A program made the position numbers and the translations under genes. Positions 23,195-36,800 of a DNA stretch of 64,000 nucleotides are shown piece after piece. Every line of letters starts with the position of its first letter. Position 1 is the stretch's first letter. The stretch is from Sophora flavescens (Eukaryota > Streptophyta > Magnoliopsida > Fabales > Fabaceae). The stretch lies in the NCBI GenBank assembly GCA_030762895.1, contig CM061065.1, positions 64,340,200 through 64,404,199 on the forward strand, in the 5' to 3' direction. A model generated the notes under the pieces. It was not told where the DNA came from and made no database searches. It worked only from the letters and a program-made list of their open reading frames with translations.

Positions 23195-23480
23195 TGCATA
23201 ATAGACATATCAATATCACAAATAACATCCTCATAGCTTATAAGCTTGTTATGCTCTAAGATCATGGAGATCCGACAGGGAAGGATACTTGGCTATTAAA
23301 TTAGATACGAGGAAGGTGAATAACAGGGTTGAACGAGCTTTTCTTTGGAGAGAGATGAGCTTTGATGAGAGATGGATAACATTGATTACAAAATGTGTTT
23401 CTTTTGTTTATCAAAAAAAAAAATCTTATTAATGAGAGCATGGTTAAGAGTTAGAAAGACTTCAAATTCTTCAACCTAGT
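23195..23480 (+). pseudogene. Non-LTR (L1-like) reverse transcriptase scrap
   Basis: Fragments in changing frames read NNILIAYELV-like, then YLAIKLD (23292-23312), RVERAFLWREM (23329-23360) and FDERWITLITKCVSF (23362-23406). This matches the region around RT motif A of plant L1 LINEs. It has an expected AYDRVEW-type motif altered to NNRVERAF, and the ends are lost. Confidence 0.7.
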
Positions 23481-24027
23481 AATGCTTGGTGAGCATGGTT
23501 CTAGTTATGCTGGTGTCTTAGATTTTATTGCCCAACTTCTTGAATGCTGGTGTTGAATGAAATTATGAAATTTATTAGAATTGTTCAACTGGTCTCTTTA
23601 TGAATTCTATCATATCACATCACCATTCTTTAATTTATGTTATCTTAAACAATTATCAATTACAATGGTGCAACTCGCTAGTAATTGAGAAGCAAGTATA
23701 CTTGCAATTAGCTAGATGTCATTAGCACTCCCTTAGTACCATCGTATAAGAAATTGTTCTTATTTTTTAAGTAACTCTTACTGAAAATATTTTTATTATA
23801 AAGACAAATGCATATTCTTACAACACTTTTTTTTTTCATGTTATAATAAAAGTTTAGGTGAGTTGGATCTCGGGGACTCATGAGAGTCAAGGCAAGATCC
23901 AAAGAATGTTTATAAAAATACTTATAAATTACCCATCAACAAAATCCTCACATCAGCAATGATCCTCACATCAGCAATGAGATTGGAATTCAAACACCGT
24001 TAATGTACAATAAGTTCAAATATCATT
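23481..24027. other. Unclassified AT-rich DNA upstream of the hAT MITE
   Basis: No coding signal. A short direct repeat (ATCCTCACATCAGCAATGA, twice near 23944-23981) is the only structure seen. Confidence 0.4.
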
Positions 24028-24035
24028 GATGTGAC

Positions 24036-24551
24036 CAAGGTTTACAAAACCGAACCGGCCATCGAATCGGTGAAGGCCTCGAGGTTCAATGGTCCAACCG
24101 AGGTTGAACCGGTTATAATTAAATAATATTATTTTAATTTTTAATATAATATTTGTAATAATATTAAACAAAAAAAAAAACATAACAACTAAAATTATTA
24201 AGCACAATTTTTTTTATTTTGAAATTAAACTAAATAAATATAAAGATATATGTTAAAATCATCTTTATAGGAAAAACCAACCCAAAATCTACAACCAGCC
24301 CACAAATGTTAGAAAACAAAAGAATTGGGTTTTGGCTAGGATGATCCAAATCCTTTTATACTAATTTTTTTTTTTACGAAACCGGTTCAGGCCGATTCAA
24401 ACCGGTTATGACCGGTTTTGAACCGATTTTTCGATTTTTGCACTGATTTACCACAGAGCCGATTTTCCCTACGGACCGGCCATGGTCCAGGTTCCCGATT
24501 CCCGGTTAAACCGGTCGGACCTACCGGTCCAATCCCATTTTTAAAACCTTG
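24036..24551. mobile_element. Non-autonomous hAT element (516 bp) with perfect 8-bp target duplication
   Basis: Flanked by GATGTGAC at 24028-24035 and 24552-24559. The ends are CAAGGTTT... and ...AAAACCTTG, and subterminal CCGGTT/AACCGG motifs are dense on both sides (24050-24120 and 24380-24525). The middle is AT-rich and has no coding capacity. An 8-bp duplication and CA...TG ends are diagnostic of hAT transposons. Confidence 0.92.
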
Positions 24552-24560
24552 GATGTGACA

Positions 24561-24908
24561 GTATATATGATGAGTGTACTTCGTAAAAAACTCCTTATCA
24601 GTACAGTGGATAACAGAGAGCAGAGGGAAAATCTGTCCTTTAACAAGGAAAAAGACAATTCACTATGATCGGTTTGTTCAGTTTCTCTTCCTTTTTGTCT
24701 TCATCACTGTTACTCGCTCCCTGTTTTCATGCTTCAAGTTCCAAAGCTCCAACATCCATTTCTCGTTCTCTCTTCAAGTATCGCTTTCTTCTTAAGTCTC
24801 TTTCTTTCTTCAACCACAGTTTCTTCTGCCATTCACATTCAGTGAGTGACACTGCCACATTTCAATTTTCTTCACTCTTATAAATTCCATTCCCTTCTTT
24901 CTCAAGCC
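24561..24908 (+). promoter_or_regulatory. Putative core promoter and 5' UTR of the RIE1-like gene
   Basis: A TATA-like TATATATG lies at 24562-24569, immediately after the hAT target duplication. It is followed by a CT-rich leader (24670-24900) typical of plant 5' UTRs, leading to ATG 24909. The exact transcription start cannot be read from sequence alone. Confidence 0.45.
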
Positions 24909-25375
24909 ATGTCATCACAAACCACAATCACGGAAGCGCCTGAGCTCAACGCGTCGCTCCTCCCCTCTCTCAATGACGCAACTCCCCACGGCAGCTCTTC
25001 CCGGATTCCTCCCATCACGGCCGTCCTCCTCACCCGAGCAATCGGTCACCGCGCCATGTCCGTACTAGTCCGGGAGGCAGCTGCAGCAGCCTACATGGGC
25101 TACTCGAAACCGGTGGTAGCGTTTGGTATGTTGTGGAACATCGTGGCTATGCTTGCATGCACCGTGGACGAGCGTCTGAACATGCCGATTTGGGTGTGGG
25201 TTTTGGGGTACTCGCTGCAATGCATGCTGCACAAGGTGCTCATCTGCCTTGAGTACAGGTGCCGGAGCCAAAGGGCAGCGAGGGACGTACAGAGCGGTGG
25301 GAATCGCAACGGCGGAGAGGGCAGCAGCAGCGGCGGTGTTGGAGGAGGAAACTCGCGGAATTCATCTCTCACTAG
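24909..25375 (+). CDS. RIE1: RIE1-like exon 1
   Basis: Encodes residues 1-155 and two bases of R156. It holds the variable head, RAIGHRAMSVLVRE (43-56), two hydrophobic helices separated by TVDERLNMP, and a Gly/Ser-rich loop (129-154). The donor is AG|GTGGGT at 25376. A gene this GC-rich stands out against the AT-rich surroundings. Confidence 0.88.
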
Positions 25376-26476
25376 GTGGGTTCAGTTAATTTTTATTTCG
25401 CTTTTCTATATTGTTGAGGTTTGGTTTACTTGCTATTTTGAGCTGAATATTTTATGAATTGAAGTTTTTAGTTCTTTTGGATGCTAGGGTTTTGATTTCT
25501 GGTATACTAATGTGTGTTGGTATAAGTGCATGGAGCTTGAGTCCCCTTGAGCATGCTGTACTAGGTCCGATTTATAAATTTATGTGTATGAAAAAAAAAG
25601 AGTTCCTGTTTTAGGAGACTGACGGTAGCTCGGGAGATTAATTGAGAGGATACCTGAGAAACAAAATAATGGATTTCGGGTATGTTAGCTTTGGAGAAAT
25701 TAGTGCTTGTTTGTGAATTAATGTGCTTTCATGTTATTTAGAGGAAACAAGTAGGAACTGGAGCAAGTGTTTTTGTAAGAGTTTAATTGATGTCACTAAT
25801 ATTGCTAGAGTGCTTTTTGGTTTTGTAAATATGACTATATGAGGTGTAATTAAATGAATTGAGGTAGAGCTAAGTCTATAGAGATTCATGAAATGAAATT
25901 TTTGTTGGCTAATAAATATAGTGACTTGTACTTTTGTCATGTTTATTTACTAGCGGTTGAGGATATCGTCCAAATCCAATTAAGGAGCCTAGTAGTCAAG
26001 AGACTATGGATTGGAATTGTTTATGTCATTGGATTTAAATAACATATGCATGGTGATGACATGATCAAGAGACTATGGATAAAGAACATTAGACTTGTTA
26101 GAGGCAATAAATTAAAGGTGTGCAAAGGGTATGCTGATTGGTTTAACTGACCAGGATGACTGAAGGGGCCATGAAGAGTGAATTGAAAGGGTTTCAGTGT
26201 AGGGTAGTTGTGGCCATTGGAGTATGTGGTTATCTAATATCATAATGTGGACAAAAGTAGGTGGATACTGCGCATAGCAATCTTTAACCCCCTAGGTAAG
26301 GCTGTGAGAATAAACTATTCGTTGTCTTTCAATAATATAGAAAGCATCTTAGCATCATAAATGGGGTGTTCACATCATTTGTAACAGATTATTTCGTATG
26401 TCTCGTACATTTTAATCTCATGTATTGTGCATGTTTAACCATGGATGTAGCCTATATTTGTGTGGAGTACTATTTG

Positions 26477-26512
<36 letters not shown>

Positions 26513-27771
26513 ATAGGCAAATGTTAGTATATTAATATTATTATTTTTGTTAGTGGGTGAATTTGAACACTTAACCTTTTTATCACTCAAATCATTAACT
26601 CTCCCTTCATTGCATTCTCAGCTATCGTCCAAAACATGCAATCTCTGCTATCGCCATTCATTGCATGTTTTGCTTCTCTCAACTTACCTATTTATTCCCT
26701 GCATTCTTCTCTTTAGCCTCCCCATCTATGTCTAAGAACCGAACTATTCCTCATTAATCCTTTTCATTCTTTTCATCTTTTTCCTTCTGTTTTTTAGTTG
26801 ATTTGCTAAAACCAAGATGACATTTGTTTTCCTTACTATGAATAAAACAAACACTTAAAGATCATTTTGAAAGAAATATATTGTTTTTTAATTTACAAAA
26901 TTATGTTTTTAGGAAACATTTACTTTAACACATTAAAGTTTATTTTGAAATATAATAAATGTTTTCTCTTTCTTTCTTTCTTTTCATTTCTTGTGATCTA
27001 TGAAGGTCAGATACACCAAAAATAGGAAATTATCGATGTTGTATCCATATTCAATATCAATACGCGTAAGATACTTCTAGATATATATCTAAGAAGTATC
27101 CCATATTTTTTTTATTTTTTTATTTAAATTTGTTTACCTTATGCATTTCGATACTGCTCACATATGTTTGCCCTTTTTAATGTGTTTCTCACCCCTTTTT
27201 GATAAATTATGATCATCATGCTTATGTGTTAATGAGAAATTCAAACTTATGTATTGTGCTTTGCTCGGACTGGTTTTGGTTCTCTCCCCCCGCATCCCTC
27301 TTGCGTGGTTGACTGGTTCTGGTGCTCTCTCTCATGCATCCCTCTGATATGATGTGTCTGTCGATTCTTTTGGGTTGTACTAAATATGCATATGCATTTG
27401 TTGACATTCTGACATATTGGATAGAGTATATTATGACATGGGCAGGAACCATGTTTTCTTTGTTATTATCACAAGTATTTGTTTTTATTGTGATCATCAT
27501 GCTTATGTGTTAATGAGAAATGATCAATGCATGTCTTTTTACAAATATTTTGCATCTATATAAAATATATACTTTCTATAAATATGCGTTAACGTTAACG
27601 TATCTAAATTCTATTGTATCTTGAATTTTAAAAAATTCCCCTTATCCGTGTCATATCATACAGGTTTACTGAGTATCTTGGCTTCTTAGCTTGTGATATT
27701 TGTTTTGGAAATTGTAAAAATAAGAAAAATTTATTAAAAGGAAAATTTCTAATAATCTTAATGAGGAGATG

Positions 27772-27823
<52 letters not shown>

Positions 27824-30800
27824 TATCTTGTCTTGTGTGTATCCGAAAACTTTCAAACAAATATTTGTATTTGCATACTGTGTCAGATACTTGTTACGTT
27901 TGAAACATAGCCAACAAATTAAGATATGGGGAGTTTGTTTATTCACATGTTATAAGAGATTCTTTGCTTGAGTGGTCTAGTGTTCAATCTTTTTTGTCAC
28001 ATGAATTAAATTTCAACACAAGGTTTAAATGGGTTTGTGCTTTGTCTTGTTAGAGAAAGAACATTTTTGGGTTTGCACTTTACAGGAAAAGCTTATAGGA
28101 GAGTTGTTTTCTTGGCCGTAGTTTCACATTATTCACTTGTTGAAGAAATTGAAGCATGTCATGTGTGTCCATTAAGTTCTTGCAAGATTTAATTGATTGT
28201 CTTGATCATTTCATCTATTCTCAACCAGACCCTCTTTGGGTTGCCATATTATAACATGTATGTTATAGGATATAATTGGAAGAGAAAATGACTCGTGTGG
28301 TGGATAAAAGTCATTTTATCATATTTTTAGAGATATTATTTCAATAAACCTCATTGTTGTAAAATTTTCTGTACTTTTGCAACTGTTTATCGTCGTAGGT
28401 GATTAATTACCACTGGTGTAACTTTCGTTTTATCCTTGGACCTAATTAATATGCGATAGGATAATAGTTATTCTGTCTGCTTAAGTATTTTATGCGCTAT
28501 AAACCTCCAAGGTTTCATGGGCTAGTCTGGAAGTGCGTGGTATAAATTGCAATCACTATTGTGTTTGTGATTTAGTAAGTCTTTGTAAATATTTGGTAAG
28601 AAATTTAACTTCTTATCATGGTTCTAAATTGCGGTTGCGGTCACGATTGCGGTCGCGGTTGCGGTCGTTGCGATTGCGGCCATTGCGGCCGTTGCGATGC
28701 ATAATGCGGCCGCTGCGGCGTGAAATAATTTTATGAATTCACAAAATAAAAAAAACAATTTTTTTTTGTAATTCTTTATATATCTTTTACTGATGATGTT
28801 GTATAAATTTATATTATTTTTAAGACATTGCATTATGTTTATGAATAATTTAAACTTAATTATAGTGAAAATATATTATAAATAAAACTTTTAAGCACAT
28901 ATAAGTACGAAATTATAAAGAACTAAGAAAGTGAGAAACTTAAAAGTGCATAAATATATATGAATCACAAATAAAAAAATATTGGTGTCACATAGAGGAA
29001 TACACCTAGCTGCAATTATGATTCTAGAATAACGTCACATTGTCACCACTTAGAGATACGTCTTCATTAAAAAAAAAACATGATAAAAGTAAACAAATTA
29101 ATAAATTTAAAATAATAATAATAATTAACAATATGTATTTTCTTCCTCTCCCTCTTGGCTAACCTCCTCCTAAATTTTCTCAAAATTTCCCACTAATAAT
29201 TCATCATATTCCCCCCAAAAATTTTCCTCACTCATCAAATATCCCACCCACTCACTTTTTTCCCCTGTTTTCACACACGTCCACTCCCACACTCACACAC
29301 TCACATGATCACACCCACACACCTACAAAAAGTCACCAACGCCTGTTTCTCAATTTCTTCAACCTCGTAAAGTCTTCTCTTCTGCCTATTCTTTCTCTGA
29401 TTTCAAGTTTCACTTTCACCCACCACAGCCTCACTTTCCCTGCCCCCCTCACCCTCACCCTCACCCTCACTCACCCATGGCCTCACGGCCCTGCCCCCCT
29501 CACCCATGGCCTCACTACGGTCCTCCCCCCTCACCCATGGCGTCGTGAGCCTCCCTCCCCCTCACCCATGGCGTCGTGAACCTCCCTCCGTTGCGGTCTG
29601 ATGCGCCCGTTGCGGACGAAACGACCGTTACGTTGCGGTCGAAATGCGGTTACGTTGCGGGTGATTTCGTAACACACCGCAATTGCGGCCTGATGCTGTT
29701 GCGGTAAGGGTCGCATCCGCAATATTGCGGTCGCATTAGCGGTTGCGGACCGCAATTTAGAACCATGCTTCTTATATTGGAAGGCTGATATCATGGTTGT
29801 CAAAATCAAGATCATACCTAGAAAGATTAAAAGCTAAACTATGAGATTGTAATATGAATTGTAAGATCCTACCCAAAATCTCTAACAAATCCCACATATA
29901 TGATATCAGTGCTATCACACTAGCGCATTGCAGAGTGTTTTCCAGTCTGGCAAATCACGGCTGTTGCGGCTACTGCATCAAATAGGGAAGCCGTTCGGTC
30001 AGTCCACTCCATTTCCAGCCAGCCCACCCCATTTCCAGCATCCCCAACCTCCTTGTACCTCCCCGATGGTGACTTCCTCCATACTTTATTTTCATTTTCT
30101 TTTCCATTTTTGTCTTTTTTTGGTTGATAAATTCTGTCTTTCTATCTTCCACAATTAAGTGACTTTGATAGTCATTTATAACTGCATAATAACAACAATA
30201 ACCAAGCCTTTTTTTCCACTAGGTAGGGTTGACTATATGGATCAAACGACGTCCTAATGTCCTATCATAAATCAAGTCTATAGACAAACAATTTATAGGT
30301 AAATAATTCTAAATGATTTTGCCTGTAGTTTTTTTTTTAGGTCTTCCTCTTCCTCTAACTATTGGGCTACCCTCCATCTGCTGTACTCTCTTTATTGAGG
30401 CTTTTACAAGTTTTCTCCACACATGTCCAAACCACTTAATGTGAGATTTTACCATCTATTCTACGATAGGTGCTACCTCAACTTTTTAATGCTTTCATTT
30501 CTAATCTTATCTTCTCTAGTGTGTTTACTCATCCACCACAAAATAATCATCTCTTCTACATTGAGTTTATTCTTTTGTTGACTTTTTACAACCCAACATT
30601 TGGTCCTATACAACATCGCATGTATACTTATAAAAAAAAAATGCAGGTCTTGTAAGTTTTCCCTTAAACTTGAAAGGTACTTTTCTATCACAAATAATAA
30701 TCGAAGCACTCCTCCATTTCATCCACCCCGCTTGAATCCTAAGGTTCACATCACAATCTTTTTCCCCGTCATCTTGCATGATGGATCCAAGATACTTAAA

Positions 30801-33800
30801 TCGTGTGACTTGTGTGGTATGTATGATACGATCTCCAATTTTCACCTCTAAGCTAGAATTATTTTTGCCTCCTGTTAAACTTACATGTTCCATATACTTT
30901 CTATTTAAATGAAAGTCACGTGCTTCCAAATCTTGTCTCCACATCTCTAACTTTCCCATTATTTCCTCCGTTGCTGCATCATTTCCAGAAGGCATGCATT
31001 TTGGCATCGTCTCTTGGATGTGCTTTAGGTATAGATATTGGACCTAAAATAAATAAACAAAAACTATATTCAAGCATATATATTTGAATTAATTTGAGTA
31101 AATGGTTTAATTAAATGCTTATTCAATGAGCGTTCATCACATGGAGAGCTATGACCTTCCAATAAGCTCTTTCTAACTTATTTCAACAACCTCATAGGCT
31201 CTTCCAGAGGCCTGCTTAAGTGTGTATATGATAAGATAAACTCAAGTGAGCTCTCTATAACCTATTCCGCCCCTTAAACACGAGACTATGTCCAGACCCA
31301 AACCCAGGCACACCACACACCCTGATTCACAACACAACCACAGACCAAACCCAGACCCACCCCCACTCATGGCACCAGATCGACACCACAAACAAAATAG
31401 AGTAATGGTCAGAGAAGGAGAACAATAGCTAACGCACAACCCCGATCCTACTAATTCGAGTTTTGAGTTGGGAACAAGATCGTTCAACCACCGGAACATC
31501 ATAGAGTTGTGTGATTCTAGGATCTAGATTGCGATTTTGACACAACATTGGTAATGATTTTTCATTAAGATTTCATTAAATGAAATCCTTCCACTGATAT
31601 TTTGTAACAGAAGCGGTATTTAACATTCTGTAATTTAAGGACTAACCACTATCTGCAGGACTGCCACGTGCTTTGAGAAATGGAAATAAAATGTTTAATT
31701 TGTGCTTGTTCTGAGTGCCATGGCTATTAAAACATGTTAATCTATTATAGTTCTATATGCAGTTTGGCATATTATTTTATACTTCTTTAGATTGTACTTG
31801 TCAATTAAGATTTGTAGATACTGATTTTGATTATCTACAAAACAGATTCATCATTGAATGGCAATCGTTAAATATTGGGGTTTCATTCATTTGGTGTTTT
31901 TTGGGCCTTTACTGGGTTTTCACCGGTGGTTATATACATCTGCAAGATGCCCCACATTTGTTTTGGTAAGCCTTTATTTCTTACTTCTTAAGAATAGGGT
32001 TTGTAAATTTTAATAGCCTGATATGTAAACATATCAACTCACGCATACACATGCTATTTGATATTTTTTTGGTAGGCCCGGGAGGGTATCTATTTATTAC
32101 AAAAGATATGTTGTTATGTATTGATTTCTTTTAAATAAGTTGTACTCTTTTATTTTGATTTGTCATTCTCAAAGTAGTCCTCAAAGCTAAAAATGTTTAA
32201 ATAAGATCAGATCCAAGGTTCTAAATTGCGGTTGCGGTCGCGGATGCGAATGTGGTTGCGGTCACTGTCATTGCGGTCATTGTGGTCGCTGCGTCGCGGA
32301 CTGCGGCCGATGCGACATGAAATAATTTTATGTTCGCACCAAATCTAAAAAATATTGTATAATTATTGTAATTCTTCATATATCTGAATTGAGAAGAGGA
32401 TAGCAAAAATAGATAAAAGAAACAAATTACTAAAACATAAAGGTATAATTCTTGCATCTAAATGCTTTGGGGGACCTGAAAATTTTTTAGTTTTGGAAAA
32501 AAAATTGAATGAACGGTGCTGAAAATGGGTGTTGCGGCCTGATGCGATCCGATGCAGTGTTTGATGCGGTCTGATGTGGTTGCGTTGCGGCCACAACACG
32601 TGAAAATGGATTACACCATAATTGCGATGTGATGCGATTACATAATATTGCTGTCATAATACGTGATGCGATCCGAAATTTAGAATTATGGTGAGATGAC
32701 ATTTACATCTTTAAAGCCTAAAAGTCCCTTTTCTTTGCATTTATATATTTCAATGGAAATCACCAAGGAGCCCCCTAAATTCTTTGGGTAGATGTCCATT
32801 TTAGTCCTCCTTTCGCAAATGCATCTATATTACCACCAATGTCAATCTATGCCATCAATTGGTCCTCAAAATATGGAATATTCTAGCATTAATTGCTATC
32901 GAATAACCAATTTGATGTTGTTCCCAATAAATGAAGAATAAATGAGATGCCAAGTATATCTTTGGAGAACCGAAATGGACTTTCACTCTAATTCTTTTCA
33001 GGGTAAAGTAATATTTTGATTCCTATATATGATATGAATTTTTGATTTGGTCTCTATACATAAAAAATTATTAAAATGATCCCTATACATACAAAAAATC
33101 TCCATTTGGTCTCTATATGTTACCCGTTTGGTCCCTACACTAGCAAAAAATTATCAAATCAGTCCCTAAAATTTTGTACGGCAGGGACTAAATGGAGATT
33201 TTTTGTACATATAGAGACCATTTTAATAATTTTTTATATATAGGGACCAAATCGAAAATTCATGTAATGTATAGGGACCAAAATATTACTTTAACATTCT
33301 TTTTATTTGATAGATTGTATGATGGTTAACGAGGGGGAATATCTGTTCTGAAATTTCTACAGGTTGGCTGTTGTCTTTCTAGCATTAGATGTCACCTTTA
33401 CCATCTTTATCATTGCTATTCTCGAAGCCATTGAAGAACAAGCCATTGAAGAACAGGTATCGATAAAAATATTTGGAAGTTTTGAAGGGGAAGAGGAGGA
33501 GTGATTAACAATTGAGTGATTAGTAGTGGAGTGGAATGATAAGGTAAAAACATACCACCCCCTATTTGGAAGTTTAATTGGGGAGCTGAGGAAATCCCAA
33601 AACCCCCTGATTTGAAAGTATAAAAATGAAAGGATTTGGGTGGGATAAAGTGGTTTGGGTTACCATCCTCAATCATTTCACTTCATTAATAAAAAACTCT
33701 CAAATAATGGATTAATGTTGACACTCCACTTCATTACTAATCACCAAACTCCATTCTCCCAAATATATGACAGAAAAGTTTCAACTTGTGAGCCTTCTAA

Positions 33801-36800
33801 TTGTTCTGGTTGTCTTATTTTGGGAGAATATAGAAAGGTGCATCGGAAGCAGATCTTAGTATCCTTGCAAAATACAGATTTATAATATTAAGCAAGGAGG
33901 AAAAGCCTACTGGGGGAGCTGGAACAATGGTTCCCATAGAAACCGGCAGTGGTTACTCAGCAAATGAACAAATGCTTTTACCCGAGGATGCGGTATGCTT
34001 TACTTAAACACGATTCATTCATGTGTTGTGTGGTTCATCACTTCTTCAAATGAGAAATGCATAGTTTCCTGATTTCTATTTTGGTCAATGCACATAATGA
34101 TTCATACTGTAGCCCCATATGTTCTTATTTGTGTCAATCTGGTTATCCGAAGGGGGGAAATGATAAACGAAATTTCTGAGTTCTGAAATGAAATTGCTAT
34201 TGCCAACTTCGAATAGTACGTTCAGGAATGGTTATTTTGGTTCATATTTCTAAGCTAATTTATGAAATTCATTTTTTTTTAGAAATTTAGGGAAGAAATA
34301 TTTCAAGAGAAATGGTACATGTCGCGAACTTTCTTTTAGGAATTGGAATCCGGATGAGTGTGTGGCACACTATCCATGTATATAGGATTCCAAAACTATC
34401 ATTTTCACCTACCATGATTGTTTATGCATTCACTTGATTGAGATCTTTCGTAACCATTTTGCGAAATACCTTCACTTGATTGAGATCTTTCGTAACCATT
34501 TTGCAAAATACCTCCTGTATCAATTGCACTTCTCTTATTTCAAATAGTTTTAAAAACATTGAATCTAATAACATGAGGGGAAACCATTATATGGTTTGTG
34601 GGGCATGGGAAAATATGTAAAAATCTTGGGTGGATTAGAAGCTTTTATGCCTTTGCTTTTTTCCTTGTTTGAATCTTTAGTTAGAAGGTAGGAGGAGGTT
34701 AAAAGGTTCATTAACAAAGTCTGTTAATTATTACGAGGACAAATCTATTAGCATTTGTTCTATAAAGACACATGAAACATTTTACTATATCTCACACTGA
34801 AATTAAATTTTTAAAACAATGCACTATTTGGTATTGTTCCTATGTGACACTCCTTTTGTCACATTCTATTCTGAGTTCTTTTTGCAGTGAATGAAGGGAG
34901 GAAAGAAATGTAGATTTTGATGCTTGTTTAAATTTTTAGTAAAGAGGTCAAATAATTAATAAATAAATAAATAAATAAATAAATAAAGAAGGATTAGCAA
35001 GGAAGACTTAAAGGATACTGGGTGTGAATGTTGTCAAGGCTGAGCCAAACACTAATTTGGAGGGGAAAGTTAGTTGCGGGGAGAGGGAAACTAAATCTGG
35101 AATCTGTTAAAAGGGGAGGTTTCACGTTGGGAAGGGTAGGTGTGAATTGTATGTGGGTTTCGACTTTTGGCTTGGGGCTAGGGGTCTTCTCCTTGGTTGG
35201 GGCATTTCACTCTTATATTTTTGTCTTCACTCTTCATTTATGCAATTCCCTTTCAATTTCAATCAGTAAATAGTCTTTCTTTCATTTTTGGGTTTTAATT
35301 TCATTTCTGCATCTAAGATAGGAATTGTTTCCTATCAATCGGTGTTTTGCTTTAGAGGTTCTGTCTTCTCAGAGAATTGACGCTATTGATGCTCAAATGG
35401 TGGTCGTCAAGCCCGTTGTTTAGAATTAGAAGGCATTGCTGCAAAACCATGATTCAAATTTCTTTGATGACTAGCGTCGGAGACATTACCCAGTCCTTTC
35501 ATAGCACTATGAGTTGAGATCCTTGAAGGATTCAAGCTTCAACAACGGTCGTTGGGGTCACCGTTTACCACTTTTGGGGTCCACAAAGAGCTGAACAAGG
35601 GGAGCCCAAGTTCTGTTGGAGGTTCGATATTGCCTCACTCTAACGATTATCCCGACAAAGCTAAATGAATCGATTTACCCGCTTTTAATGGGGATGATCT
35701 GGTCAAATGGATCTCAAGAGCAAAGGCTTACTTTGTGGTGCAATGGACCTTCCCAAAGCAGCGAATTTGCTCGGATTTGCATGGAGGGGATGACTTGACA
35801 TTGATTCAAGGTTCTAAAGGAGTCTGATGTACTTGGATGGAGAAATTCAAGTGAGCCTTATCTTAGATTTTTGGGCCTAAGTCAACCTCACAAAACCGGC
35901 TTATAGGGTGAGGACTGTCAAAGCTTTATAAGAATAGGCGATGTGAGACTAAACATACCCCTCATACCCAGCACAATGAAGGTGCTGGTGGCTGTAATGA
36001 AGGCAGCACAAGTACCACAATTAAGGCAGCTAGGGGTAGACCACAATTAAGACGGATTTCCAACACACCCCCTCAATGGGCCTGGAGCTTGGATGATGCG
36101 GGCAACCCAACAACAGATCTAGGATAGGCTCTAATACCATCTTAGATTTTTAGGCCTAACTTAACCCCACAAAATCGGTTTGTAAGGTGAGGACTGCCCA
36201 AGCTTTATAAGCACTACTTAAGTCATATCTCTAGGTGATGTGGGACTAAAGACACCCCTCATACCCCACACAATGAAGGTGCTGGTGGCTGCAATGAAGG
36301 CAGCACAAAGTATCGCAATTAAGGCGGATTTCCAACACCTTATTTGATAGGTGTATGCTAGCCACTGCTCTGAAATTCGCTTTACGCAGCTCAAGCTACT
36401 CACTCCATCATGTAGGATCGATGGATGAGTATGTGGAGGAATTTGAGATGCTAGTTGCTCAAATTTCACCCATGTCTGAGGACCAATACATGAGGATTTT
36501 CGTTGGAGGGTTGAAGAAAGAGATTCGGTTGCATGTCCAATCATTGGAGCTCTCTAACTGTTCCAAGATGATTTCCATTGCCAAGATGATTGAGAGGATA
36601 CTAACACGGCAAATCCAGAACTTCCCAAAATTCGCAAGGCCAAGGTGGATATCAAGGGAGAACCTCAGCAATCAACCCTATGTCAGGTGGGTTGTCACAC
36701 ATCAACAATCTTGTGTCCAACTATAGCCAATATCCTAGTCTGCAGCCTTAGTTTTCTGAGATGCTGAATCAGTAGTGAAGTGGCCCAGAAAGAGGTACCG

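Noticed and set aside
24574..24883. Short plus-strand frames upstream of the RIE1-like ATG
   Set aside because: They fall in the CT-rich leader, lack similarity and are short. At most they are upstream ORFs.
31242..31502. Cys/Gly-rich minus-strand frame in intron 1
   Set aside because: It is a reading of a CA/CC-rich low-complexity stretch, with no splice or start evidence.
36218..36544. 108-codon minus-strand frame across the TRIM border
   Set aside because: It bridges TRIM and gypsy sequence that were separate before insertion, so it is accidental.
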